From contig NZ_JAQBIE010000015.1 in NCBI RefSeq assembly GCF_028294535.1, forward strand, positions 1 through 64,000: a stretch of 64,000 nucleotides of DNA. Direction: 5' to 3'. Below are positions 1 through 7,820 of the stretch, one piece after another. A program made the translations under genes and the position numbers. Source of the DNA: Paracoccus onchidii (GTDB taxonomy: Bacteria > Pseudomonadota > Alphaproteobacteria > Rhodobacterales > Rhodobacteraceae). Below the pieces are notes generated by a model, which saw only the letters and a list, made by a program, of their open reading frames with translations, was not told the DNA's origin and ran no database searches. Position 1 is the first letter of the stretch. Each line of letters opens with the position of its first letter.

Positions 1-26
1 TCACGGACTTCGGATAATGTACGCCC

Positions 27-830
27 TTGAACTCGATCACGCCAACCGCCTTTTTCCAACTCCCTGACAACGCTGACATATCATGCGCGCCCAGAAAGTC
101 GAAAGTTTGCGACAAAACCGCCAATTACTGCGATGACGCGGAATTGCTGGCTCATATCGAAATCGATACCACGCATGGTACCGCCCTGGACTTCAGCGTC
201 GACGCGGCTACCGCGGACAAGATTGCCAACGCCGCACGAGTCGACGCCGATATCGTGCGGTCGTTGACCTTTCCGACAATGACGCCAGAAGAAGCCTTGT
301 TGACGGCCCAGATTCAATTCCAGCATTGCCCGCTGTGCTCTCGACAGGGTCTTTCGCTCAAGCATTGGAGGCGGGCTTGGGCATTTGACTGTCAGGTTTG
401 CCGGACGAGACTTGTGCAGACCCATGGCAAACCCGGAGAGGAACAAATATCCGAAAAACTGATGTACCGAGCGCGCCGCGGGGCAGGGATGTTGGAACAC
501 GCTGTGCGACAACGCTGCCCAAGGCGACTTCGGCGCGCTATGCGAGCTGTTACATTTGCCATGTCACTGAAGACCATCCGCGGGGATCCGTCATTCGCAC
601 TACAAAACCTCAGATCGGAAGTGAGGCTGTTTTGTCTCGCCGCGATCGCTGCCGTTCACTCTCGCCCATTGGCTAAGGCAGCCATCGTGAGCCAAAGTAT
701 CGACGACTATGCAAGGGTTGCTCTCTTGCGCGCCTTCGAGAACGAGCCTCGAGTGCTTGCCGCGGTTGATCACATCGCGCAAAGGCGCGCGACCAGCGCA
801 GGACTAATGACGGTCAAATCTCACAATTAA
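27..830 (+). pseudogene. TniQ-like transposition protein remnant
   Basis: The 267-codon frame carries a CPLC (residues 101-104), an HWRRAW (113-118) and a CQVC (122-125). This is the zinc-finger pattern of TniQ proteins, the target-selection partners of TniA/TniB in Tn5053- and Tn7-like transposons. The helical stretch before it (about 40-85) also resembles TniQ. A stop codon lies in frame at 15-17 and the only early start is TTG at 27, with no clear ribosome binding site. The first 30 codons overlap a 57-bp sequence repeated at 2587-2644. I infer that a deletion joined a transposon-end sequence to a tniQ gene. No tniA or tniB is visible. The family call is fairly good; whether any protein is made is doubtful. 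Confidence 0.5.
64..120 (+). repeat. Imperfect direct repeat, copy A (possible transposon end)
   Basis: CTGACAACGCTGACATATCA at 64-83 matches 18 of 20 bases at 2587-2606. GAAAGTTTGCGACAAAACCG at 101-120 matches 18 of 20 bases at 2625-2644. Both copies have the same orientation and nearly the same spacing between the two blocks. Arrays of about 20-bp repeats are typical of transposase-binding ends of TniA/TnsB-type transposons, which fits the TniQ-like frame covering this copy. The assignment to an element end is inference. Confidence 0.45.
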
Positions 831-995
831 GGACAAAACATGTCGCTGAACGCGTCCTATCTCAGATTTAAGGGCAACGCGACACAAAGCCATCACAGCT
901 CGACAATGTTAGCTTTGAGGTCTCGAAAAAACCTTTCATATTCACATCGAATCATCGAGACAGTCGATGCAAGCCAAATCGCGCCAGGAGTCTGA

Positions 996-1871
996 ATGAC
1001 AGGGCTAGTTATCTCCCTGACGACCATACCACCACGGTTGAACAGGATTCACCCCACCTTAAGGGATCTACTCAATCAAACTGCCCCGATAGACGAAATT
1101 CGCCTCTATCTACCGCGCCGGCATCGTAGGTTCCCTTTGCTTGAGGCAAAAATCCCCGAACTTCCCAACGGGATCAAATTGATCTTGATCGACGACGACT
1201 GGGGTCCAGCGACCAAAGTTCTTCCCGCCGCGCAGGATCTGCGCGGGCAAGATGTCGAACTGATATTCTGTGATGACGATCAGAAATATGATCCGGATTG
1301 GGCCATGCGGTTTCTGGAGGCACGAAAGCAGCTCCCCGACGCCTGCCTGGTTCAGAAGGGGTATAACCTTGAGGATCGACCAAACGGTACGAAGTATTTT
1401 CCACTGCACGACGCGTCACAGTATCCCCGCGCACAACGGTTCCGTCGCGATATGTGGTATCGCTTGCGACGCGCCGCAAGCTTTGGATCGTGGCGTCCTG
1501 CCCAGCCCTTTTCCTGCGGTGGCTATGTCGATATTCTTGAAGGCTATCGGGGCGCAATGATCCGCCCGGACTTCTTGCCCCAAGAGGCGTGGAACATTCC
1601 AGACGTATTGTGGACCGTCGACGATCCGTGGCTGTCAGGGCATCTGTTGCGAAACAATCATCCCATCTGGTTGATTTCCGATTGTCCGCCGCCAATCGCC
1701 ACTCACGACGCACATCACGTGAGTGGGTTGCGGGATTTCGTCTATCAAGGGCATGGTCGTCGCGAGGCAGATACTTTGGCTATCGAATACTTTCGTAAGC
1801 ATCATCGACTTTGGCCGGACAGGCTGCCGCCGCAGCAACGTGTTCGGCCTATCCCTCCCGATATGGCTTAG
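996..1871 (+). CDS. Glycosyltransferase-like protein (GT-A type)
   Basis: This is an intact 291-residue frame with a well-placed GGAG at 987-990 before ATG 996. The N-terminus (ISLTTIPPRL, residues 6-15) is followed by a line typical of small bacterial glycosyltransferases that start with a nucleotide-sugar fold. An acidic DDD motif at residues 93-95, followed by Q96, could be the metal-binding DXD signature. A second acidic segment (TVDDPWLSGH) lies about residues 207-216. No membrane segment or signal peptide is apparent, so it should act in the cytoplasm on a nucleotide sugar. Acceptor and sugar are unknown. It is flanked on both sides by mobile-element debris and no partner polysaccharide genes are present, so it may have arrived as cargo. 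Confidence 0.6.
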   Translation: MTGLVISLTTIPPRLNRIHPTLRDLLNQTAPIDEIRLYLPRRHRRFPLLEAKIPELPNGIKLILIDDDWGPATKVLPAAQDLRGQDVELIFCDDDQKYDPDWAMRFLEARKQLPDACLVQKGYNLEDRPNGTKYFPLHDASQYPRAQRFRRDMWYRLRRAASFGSWRPAQPFSCGGYVDILEGYRGAMIRPDFLPQEAWNIPDVLWTVDDPWLSGHLLRNNHPIWLISDCPPPIATHDAHHVSGLRDFVYQGHGRREADTLAIEYFRKHHRLWPDRLPPQQRVRPIPPDMA

Positions 1872-2448
1872 CGTCCGCTGAGGATTGCCAACTTGGTCGC
1901 GGTGTGTTGGTTGGCTAAGCCTTGAGCGTGAACATGCCTTCCATTTTGCCCCCCTGAAAAGGATCCCGTTGTCCAGTCAGATAGTGGCGGATGCCATCTG
2001 GACCTGCCATCGCTTCTCTTTCGGCGGCGCAAGTGCTGAGGGCCTTCTGGTTGAGAGGGGTAGGATGGGCAGCTGGAAAACTGTGCGGCAATGGGTATGA
2101 GGTACACCCCATCTCGTAGACAGGAACTGACGTCATCTAGGTTTTGTCAACTTCATTCGCTGTGCGCGACGAGATGGCCGGTGTTTGGGCGTCAGATGCT
2201 TGCGGCCTCCTTCCAGGCGTCGAAGGCGTCCTTTCTGTGATAGCGTGTTGCGTTTGCAAAAAAGCGCCGCCCGGTCTGCCCATGGCCGGGCGGTGGTACT
2301 GGTCTTGTTGCTTCGACGATTTCGATGCCGTGCCCTGCATTGCCCTGCCGGGATATTCGCGGAAAGGTTTCCGCCTGCCGCCGTAACCCGGCCACAACCG
2401 CCGCGGCCCCCGCAGCTTGTTCAGGCGCAGATTCTTGCGACAAAGCCG
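1872..2448. other. Intergenic DNA without recognisable genes
   Basis: Between the glycosyltransferase and the IS3-like fragment the open frames are short, overlap on both strands and lack ribosome binding sites. A minus-strand frame at 1915-2136 starts right after a stop codon and matches no family I know. The stretch is probably decayed insertion-sequence or transposon DNA. Confidence 0.4.
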
Positions 2449-2578
2449 CCCTTGCCCCGTGAGAACTTCAACCTGCCCTAACTTCGTGACAATCTCTTCT
2501 GGCGTTGGTCGCTTGTTTGCCATGTGTTTGCTCCGTTCTCTAAACATAGCGGAGGGCCACTTCAGTGGGGGAAGATCA
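2449..2578 (-). mobile_element. IS3-family end with truncated orfA
   Basis: Read on the minus strand, the element starts at TGATCTTCCCCCACTG (2578 downward). It then enters an orfA with ATG at 2523 whose first 25 residues (KRPTPEEIVTKLGQVEVLTG core) are nearly identical to the start of the helix-turn-helix OrfA of IS407-group IS3 elements. After LTGQG the similarity stops and the frame continues into unrelated sequence, so only the left end and about 25 codons survive. No orfB or right end was found. Confidence 0.7.
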
Positions 2579-2586
2579 CCAGCCTA

Positions 2587-2644
2587 CTGAGAACGTTGAC
2601 ATATCAGTCGAAAGCGAGGAACGGGAAAGTTTGCGACATTACCG
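2587..2644 (+). repeat. Imperfect direct repeat, copy B (possible transposon end)
   Basis: This is the partner of the repeat at 64-120 (18/20 matches in each of two blocks). A third, weaker version of the first block, TGACAACGTCAAAG, occurs at 2679-2692. Repeated TGACAACG/GAAAGTTTGCGAC units are what a TniA-like transposase-binding end would look like. The copies bracket the TniQ-like remnant, the glycosyltransferase and an IS fragment. Confidence 0.4.
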
Positions 2645-2714
2645 ATACGCGCCATTTCGCAAAGATGCCTTGTTAATGTGACAACGTCAAAGCCGGTCAG
2701 TCTGCTCTTTTAAA

Positions 2715-2967
2715 TCAGTTCAGCCCTGCAGCCTTTCGCAACGCTTCATTCATGCGCGTCTGCCAGCCCGGCCCCCTCGGATTTGAAGCGGGACACCACT
2801 TCAGGATCAAGGCGCAAAGATACGGCGACCTTCGGGTTCTCGGCCTTCGGACGACCACCCGCATTCTTGCGCATTTTCTCGGCCAGCGCCGGAAACGCCT
2901 TGGCGAAGGGCTTCGCCAAGGCGAGCTGTGTGTCAGTAGCCTCCGGTGCATCCGGGTCGCTGGCGAT
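2715..2967 (-). pseudogene. BrnA-like antitoxin, frameshifted and 5'-truncated
   Basis: Two minus-strand frames together spell a BrnA/DUF4415-type antitoxin. The upstream frame gives KAFPALAEKM, GGRPKAENPKVAV and SLRLDPEVVSRFKSEG; the downstream frame gives PGWQTRMNEALRKAAGLN. This is the ribbon-helix-helix C-terminal pattern typical of the family. The frame changes inside a C-run at about 2772-2776. The 5' end is lost at 2967 where an IS3-type end begins, and no BrnT toxin lies upstream. The gene is therefore dead twice over. Single-base error in the homopolymer could explain the frameshift but not the missing start. Confidence 0.65.
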
Positions 2968-3137
2968 TGAACCCCACCGGGTTTGCCGGAGGCTCCAACT
3001 CCTGAGTAGGATGGAGCATCATGAGCAAGACGACGAACAAGTTTTCCCCTGAGGTTCGCGAGCGCGCGGTGCGGCTGGTTCTCGATACGGGCGGTGCAAC
3101 GCAGGTTGTCGCGTTACAGGCTGGAATGCCTGCATGA
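2968..3137 (+). mobile_element. IS3-type left end with truncated orfA
   Basis: A TGAACCCCACCGGGTTTGCC terminus at 2968 is followed by GGATGGAGC and ATG 3021. The frame MSKTTNKFSPEVRERAVRLV is a typical OrfA N-terminus of IS3 elements. It departs from the family after about residue 22 and ends at TGA 3135-3137. The insertion point coincides with the lost 5' end of the brnA-like gene, so this element probably inactivated it before being deleted itself. DNA from 3138 to 3250 shows no further recognisable feature. Confidence 0.65.
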
Positions 3138-3252
3138 GCTGAAAGGCAGAACACGACCTGACCGCGGTACGCGCTAGCTGCCCGAGGCCCTTATCTTCGA
3201 GCTGCAACTCAAGATGCTTTCCCCAATTCTTTAAATCTGTCTTGAATGCACA

Positions 3253-3278
3253 GGCCCGTTTGTAGAAACGAACGGGCC
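3253..3278 (-). terminator. Terminator hairpin after nrdE
   Basis: GGCCCGTT at 3253-3260 pairs with AACGGGCC at 3271-3278 around a 10-base loop. It lies 11 bases beyond the nrdE stop codon on the minus strand. A terminator directly after nrdE indicates that the operon ends without nrdF. Confidence 0.6.
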
Positions 3279-3288
3279 CCGGCCTTGT

Positions 3289-5412
3289 TTACAAGGTGCA
3301 GGACACGCAGCCCTCGACCTCGGTCCCTTCCAGTGCGGCTTGGCGCAGCCGGATGTAGTAGATCGTCTTGATCCCCTTCTTCCACGCATAGATCTGGGCG
3401 CGGTTGATGTCGCGGGTCGTGGCCTCGGCGGGGAAGAACAATGTCAGCGACAGGCCCTGGTCGACATGCTCGGTCGCCGCGGCATAGGTGTCGATGATCG
3501 CCTCGGGGCCGATCTCATAGGCGTCGCGATAATAATGCAGGTTCTCGTTCGTCATGAACGCCGCCGGATAATAGACGCGACCGATCTTGCCTTCCTTGCG
3601 GATCTCGATCTTGCTGACGATCGGGTGGATGGAGCTGGTCGAGTTGTTGATATAGCTGATCGATCCGGTCGGCGGCACGGCCTGCAGATTGCGGTTATAC
3701 AGCCCGTGTTCCATCACCTGCGCCTTCAGCGCGGACCAGTCGTCGCGCGTGGGCAGGGTGATCCCGTCAAAGACGCGCGCGACATCGGGCAGCGCGGGCA
3801 GCCAGTCGCGTTCGGTATATTTGTCAAAGAAGCTGCCATCGGCATAGGTCGATTTCTCGAACCCTTTGAAGGTCGCACCCTTTTCACGGGCCAGCAGCAT
3901 GGATGCGCGGATCGCGTGATAGGCGATTGCGGCGAAATAGACGCTGGTGAATTCGACGCCTTCCGGGCTGCCATAGTGGATATGCTCGCGCGCCAGGAAC
4001 CCGTGCAGGTTCATCTGACCCAGACCGACGGCATGCGCCTCGTCATTGCCCTTGCGGATCGAGGGCACGGAATCAATCGCCGACATTTCCGACACGGCAG
4101 TCAATGCGCGGATCGCGGCCTCGACCGTGGCGCCGAAATCGGGGCCGTCCATGGTCTTGGCGATGTTCAGCGACCCCAGATTGCAGGAAATATCTGTACC
4201 CATATGGGCATAGCCAAGGTCGTCGTTGAATGTTGACGCCTCGTTCACCTGCAGGATTTCCGAACACAGGTTCGACATGGTGATGCGCCCGTCGATCGGG
4301 TTGGCGCGGTTCACCGTGTCTTCGAACATGATATAGGGATAGCCGCTTTCGAACTGGATCTCGGCCAGCGTCTGGAAGAAGGCGCGGGCATTGATCTTTT
4401 TCTTGCGGATGCGCTTGTCATCGACCATCTCGGCATATTTCTCGGTCACCGAGATTTCCGAGAAGGGCACCCCATAGACACGTTCGATATCATGGGGCGA
4501 AAACAGGTACATATCCTCGTTCCGCTTGGCCAGATCGAAGGTGATATCGGGGATCACCACGCCAAGCGACAGCGTCTTGATGCGGATCTTCTCATCCGCG
4601 TTTTCGCGCTTGGTATCCAGAAAACGCAGGATGTCGGGATGGTGCGCGTTCAGATAGACCGCGCCCGCGCCCTGCCGTGCGCCCAGCTGGTTGGCATAGC
4701 TGAAGCTGTCCTCCAGCAGTTTCATGATCGGAATGACGCCCGAGGACTGGTTCTCGATGCCTTTGATCGGCGCGCCGGATTCGCGGATATTGGTCAGCAT
4801 CAGGGCGACGCCGCCGCCGCGCTTGGACAGTTGCAGCGACGAATTGATCGCCCGACCGATCGATTCCATGTTGTCTTCAAGACGCAGCAGGAAACAGGAG
4901 ATCAGCTCGCCGCGCGATTTCTTGCCCGCGTTCAGGAAGGTCGGCGTCGCCGGCTGGAACCGGCCCGACAGGATTTCATCCATGAAGCTCATCGCCAGAT
5001 CCTGATCGCCGCGCGCCAGCGCCAGCGCGACCATGACCACCCGATCCTCGTAACGTTCCAGGAAACGCTGCCCGTCGCGGGTCTTCAGCGTGTAGCTGGT
5101 GTAATATTTGAACGCGCCAAGAAAGGTCGGAAAGCGGAACTTCTTGGCGAAGGCCGCAGCCCAGATCCTGTGCAGGAAGTCGCGCGGATAGGCGTCCAGA
5201 ACCTGCGGTTCGTAATAGCCTTCGTCGACAAGGTAATCCAGCTTCTCGTCGAGGCTGTGGAAGAACACCGTGTTCTGGTTCACATGCTGCAGGAAATACT
5301 GCCGCGCGGCCATGCGGTCGGCGTCAAAACGGATATGACCCTTATCGTCATAAAGGTTCAGCATCGCGTTCAGCGCGTGGTAGTCGAGGTCGGGCTTCAC
5401 ACTGTCAAGCAT
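3289..5412 (-). CDS. nrdE: Class Ib ribonucleotide reductase, catalytic subunit NrdE
   Basis: NrdE reduces ribonucleoside diphosphates to deoxyribonucleotides in the cytoplasm, using a radical generated by a NrdF manganese/iron subunit. The 707-residue length is normal. Visible signatures are the reducible cysteine C173 in ELISCFLL, the catalytic NLCSEI (381-386, Cys383 and Glu385), the paired tyrosines in GRVYYPAA and a C-terminal CVSC that accepts electrons from NrdH. The N-terminal ATP-cone of class Ia enzymes is missing, as expected for class Ib. It overlaps nrdI by 16 bases. nrdF normally follows in nrdHIEF operons but here a terminator and IS debris follow instead. Confidence 0.96.
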   Translation of the reverse strand: MLDSVKPDLDYHALNAMLNLYDDKGHIRFDADRMAARQYFLQHVNQNTVFFHSLDEKLDYLVDEGYYEPQVLDAYPRDFLHRIWAAAFAKKFRFPTFLGAFKYYTSYTLKTRDGQRFLERYEDRVVMVALALARGDQDLAMSFMDEILSGRFQPATPTFLNAGKKSRGELISCFLLRLEDNMESIGRAINSSLQLSKRGGGVALMLTNIRESGAPIKGIENQSSGVIPIMKLLEDSFSYANQLGARQGAGAVYLNAHHPDILRFLDTKRENADEKIRIKTLSLGVVIPDITFDLAKRNEDMYLFSPHDIERVYGVPFSEISVTEKYAEMVDDKRIRKKKINARAFFQTLAEIQFESGYPYIMFEDTVNRANPIDGRITMSNLCSEILQVNEASTFNDDLGYAHMGTDISCNLGSLNIAKTMDGPDFGATVEAAIRALTAVSEMSAIDSVPSIRKGNDEAHAVGLGQMNLHGFLAREHIHYGSPEGVEFTSVYFAAIAYHAIRASMLLAREKGATFKGFEKSTYADGSFFDKYTERDWLPALPDVARVFDGITLPTRDDWSALKAQVMEHGLYNRNLQAVPPTGSISYINNSTSSIHPIVSKIEIRKEGKIGRVYYPAAFMTNENLHYYRDAYEIGPEAIIDTYAAATEHVDQGLSLTLFFPAEATTRDINRAQIYAWKKGIKTIYYIRLRQAALEGTEVEGCVSCTL

Positions 5413-5810
5413 TCCATTTCCTGCAGCTTGTTCAGCCCGTCACGAACACGGGCAATATCGGTTGGGGTTCCCGCCAGCTCGAATCGATACAGCACGGGAA
5501 CGCGGCATTTATCGGCAATGACGCGGGCCGCCAAGGCAAAGGTCTGGCCAAAGTTGCGATTGCCCGCGCCTATCACGCCCCGCAGCCCGGCGCGGCGTGA
5601 TTCAACATTCAGAAACCGGATGACCTGTTTGGGTACAGCCCCACGCCCCTCGCCATCGGCATAGGTCGGGCAGATCATCACATAGGGCTGGTCGGGTTCC
5701 GGCATGGGCTGGTCCATACGTACCGGGATGCGTTGCGCGGGCATATCCAGCCCGGCGACAAAACGGGCTGTGTTGCCCGAACCCGATGAATAATAGATCA
5801 GCCCGACCAT
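5397..5810 (-). CDS. nrdI: NrdI flavodoxin-like protein
   Basis: NrdI is a small flavodoxin that supplies oxidant to assemble the manganese-tyrosyl cofactor of NrdF. The 137-residue protein begins [11 protein letters not shown], the FMN phosphate-binding loop, and contains the [11 protein letters not shown] segment (about 83-93) characteristic of NrdI. It sits between nrdH (9-base gap) and nrdE (16-base overlap), so translation is probably coupled. Retention of nrdI suggests that the cell still uses a class Ib enzyme, although no nrdF lies in the window. Confidence 0.95.
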   Translation of the reverse strand: MVGLIYYSSGSGNTARFVAGLDMPAQRIPVRMDQPMPEPDQPYVMICPTYADGEGRGAVPKQVIRFLNVESRRAGLRGVIGAGNRNFGQTFALAARVIADKCRVPVLYRFELAGTPTDIARVRDGLNKLQEMECLTV

Positions 5811-5819
5811 CGGAACGGA

Positions 5820-6041
5820 TCAGGCCAGCTGGCCGATCATGTCGGGACGGAAACCGGCCCAATGGCTTTCGCCGGCGATCACGACCGGGGCCTGACGATA
5901 ACCAAGCGAGGTAACATGTTCCATGGCCTCGGCATCTTGTGTCAGGTCGATGATGCTATAGTCCAGACCACGGGCGTCCAGGGCGCGGGTGGTTGCAGTG
6001 CATTGGACACAGGCGGGTTTGGAATAGACGGTTATGGTCAT
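5820..6041 (-). CDS. nrdH: NrdH glutaredoxin-like electron donor
   Basis: This 73-residue protein has the NrdH-redoxin signature CVQC (residues 12-15) in SKPACVQCTATTRAL and the C-terminal WAGFRPD substrate-specificity motif. It passes electrons, usually from thioredoxin reductase, to the C-terminal cysteines of NrdE. It is the first gene of the operon and starts 100 bases downstream of the cobalamin riboswitch, so its translation or the read-through into the operon should be B12-controlled. Confidence 0.95.
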   Translation of the reverse strand: MTITVYSKPACVQCTATTRALDARGLDYSIIDLTQDAEAMEHVTSLGYRQAPVVIAGESHWAGFRPDMIGQLA

Positions 6042-6140
6042 GTGCTCGGCTCCTGGTTTCTGGTCCGGAAGCGGGCACAGGGTTGATCGCTGGCAACACC
6101 AGCAACCACGCCGCCGGACCCGCCGTCCGATGTCGTTTCT

Positions 6141-6303
6141 GTGCTATGGCAGGTCTCCTGGCTTGCAGCTTCTTACGACTGGCCTTCCCGGATTTCCCCA
6201 GTGGCATATCAGCCGATCTGACCGCTTACAGTTGCGGGGGCAGCGCCGGCATTGCACCGGCTTCCCTTTTCACCTTAGACGCGAGTCACCGGCACCATAG
6301 CCA
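6141..6303 (-). promoter_or_regulatory. Cobalamin (B12) riboswitch controlling nrdHIE
   Basis: On the minus strand the element carries the perfect B12 box AGCCAGGAGACCTGCC (complement of 6148-6163). The closing P1 helix is formed by 6143-6149 and 6295-6301. The conserved core GCCACTG (complement of 6199-6205) and the GCCGGTGCAATGCCGGC hairpin region (about 6246-6262) are also present. The only gene downstream is nrdH. Cobalamin riboswitches normally repress B12-independent isozymes when B12 is available, so this fits repression of the class Ib reductase while a B12-dependent NrdJ works. NrdJ is not in the window. Confidence 0.9.
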
Positions 6304-6308
6304 CATCA

Positions 6309-6337
6309 CTTAGCCATCTAAACCATGTTAGTGTCAA
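6309..6337 (-). promoter_or_regulatory. Putative promoter of the nrdHIE operon
   Basis: Read on the minus strand, TTGACA (complement of 6332-6337) is followed after 17 bases by GCTAAG (complement of 6309-6314), just before the riboswitch begins. The -35 is a consensus match, the -10 is weak. No convincing NrdR box was seen. Confidence 0.4.
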
Positions 6338-6530
6338 TATCTGGTGGTCGGGCCGAGGGGAACTTTCTTTGCTTGACAGCGTTGCGCCCTGCAATCGCGA
6401 CGCCTTTCCATGCATGTGTCCGATCGGATCTGCGACAAAGCGATACCTTTGGCGGGGGTGCGTTTCAACGGGCGTTGTTGTGCATATCTGTTAGTCGTTA
6501 GGATCATGGCAGTCAGGCAAAAGGTGAGAC

Positions 6531-7820
6531 ATGGAACTTATCGCAAAGGCGACGGCCCTTATTGGCGGCACGGTGGCATTGATGCGGCGTCTGGGTGCGC
6601 CCCAACATCAGGCCGTTGGCGCAAGCCCACAAATCCCCGAGGCCAGAAAGCAAGGCATCATGACGTTGAAAATGCCGGTGGCAGAAGGCTGGAAAGACGG
6701 GCATCTGCCGACCTGTGCGCAGGGCTTGAAGGTCAATGCCTTTGCGACCGGACTGGATCACCCGAGGTGGATCGAGGTGCTTCCCAATGGTGATGTCCTC
6801 GTTGCCGAATCAAAGGAGCAGGCGGCGCCACCCAAGACATTAATGGATCACGCTGCTCAGGCGACCATGCGCCGGGTGAAAGCGATCGGCGAGAGCGCCA
6901 ATCGCGTCACCTTGTGGCGGGATCAGGATGGGGATGGTGTGGCCGAAATCCGCGAGGTTTTCGTGCAGGATCAGAACCAGCCGTTCGGAATGGCGTTGGC
7001 CGGTGACAGGTTCTTCCTGGGGAATACCGATGGGATCGTCGAATTCGACTATCAGCCGGGCGCGACATCTCTTGCAGGGGTGAGGCGCAAGCTGGTCGAG
7101 TTCAAGCCGCATGGCCATTGGACCCGCAGTCTGATCCTGTCACCTGACGGATCGAAGCTATATGCAGGTGTCGGTTCACTGACCAATATTGCTGATCAGG
7201 GCATGGAGGTCGAGGAAGGCCGGGCCGCCATCTGGGAACTGGATCTGGCTTCGGGCGCTGCGCGTATCTATGCGTCTGGCCTGCGAAACGCTGTCGGCAT
7301 GGCGTGGGAGCCAGAAAGGTCCGTGCTGTGGACCGTGGTCAACGAACGCGACGGGCTGGGCGATGAAACACCGCCGGACTATCTGACATCGGTCAGGGAT
7401 GGCGGGTTTTACGGATGGCCCTATTCCTATTGGGGCGGAACCGTGGATGACCGTGTGCCCCAGGACCCCGATCAGGTAGCGCGTGCAATAGCGCCGGATT
7501 ACGCCTTGGGTGGGCATACCGCGTCCCTTGGGCTGTGCTGGATGCCGGCAGGCACACTTCCCGGGTTCGGCGATGGCATGGTCATCGGGCAGCATGGATC
7601 ATGGAATCGTTCGAAATTAAGTGGTTACAGGCTGATCTTCGTTCCGTTTGACAAAGGCGAACCCAGCGGGCCGCCGCGCGACATTCTTAGCGGTTTTCTG
7701 TCTGATGATGAAAAGCTGGCCTATGGCCGGCCCGTTGGCGTGACGATCGGGCCGGACCGGAAATCCTTGTTGATGGCGGATGACGTCGGTGACGTGATCT
7801 GGCGCGTTACGGGTGCCTGA
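6531..7820 (+). CDS. PQQ-dependent sugar dehydrogenase family (sorbosone dehydrogenase-like)
   Basis: The 429-residue protein has the six-bladed propeller pattern of the soluble glucose/sorbosone dehydrogenase family. Signatures are FATGLDHPRWIEVLPNGDVL (about 66-85), SLILSPDGSKLYAGVGS (about 199-215), ASGLRNAVGMAWEP (about 248-261) and GQHGSWNRSKLSGY (about 354-367). Members oxidise aldoses or aldonic derivatives with PQQ, usually in the periplasm. The first 25 residues are mildly hydrophobic but do not form a clear signal peptide. ATG 6531 follows AAAGGTGAG. The gene is single and converges on the ZntA gene with a 14-base 3' overlap. PQQ synthesis genes are not present here, and the substrate cannot be told. 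Confidence 0.8.
   Translation: MELIAKATALIGGTVALMRRLGAPQHQAVGASPQIPEARKQGIMTLKMPVAEGWKDGHLPTCAQGLKVNAFATGLDHPRWIEVLPNGDVLVAESKEQAAPPKTLMDHAAQATMRRVKAIGESANRVTLWRDQDGDGVAEIREVFVQDQNQPFGMALAGDRFFLGNTDGIVEFDYQPGATSLAGVRRKLVEFKPHGHWTRSLILSPDGSKLYAGVGSLTNIADQGMEVEEGRAAIWELDLASGAARIYASGLRNAVGMAWEPERSVLWTVVNERDGLGDETPPDYLTSVRDGGFYGWPYSYWGGTVDDRVPQDPDQVARAIAPDYALGGHTASLGLCWMPAGTLPGFGDGMVIGQHGSWNRSKLSGYRLIFVPFDKGEPSGPPRDILSGFLSDDEKLAYGRPVGVTIGPDRKSLLMADDVGDVIWRVTGA

Noticed and set aside
1915-2136. 73-codon minus-strand frame
   Set aside because: Begins directly after a stop codon, lacks a ribosome binding site and resembles nothing I know; left as intergenic debris.
2137-2448. Continuation of the IS3 orfA frame beyond residue 33
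   Set aside because: Family similarity stops after LTGQG; the remaining residues look like unrelated sequence read by chance.
4492-5664. 390-codon plus-strand frame across nrdE and nrdI
   Set aside because: Crosses two real genes antisense; no start signal or family.
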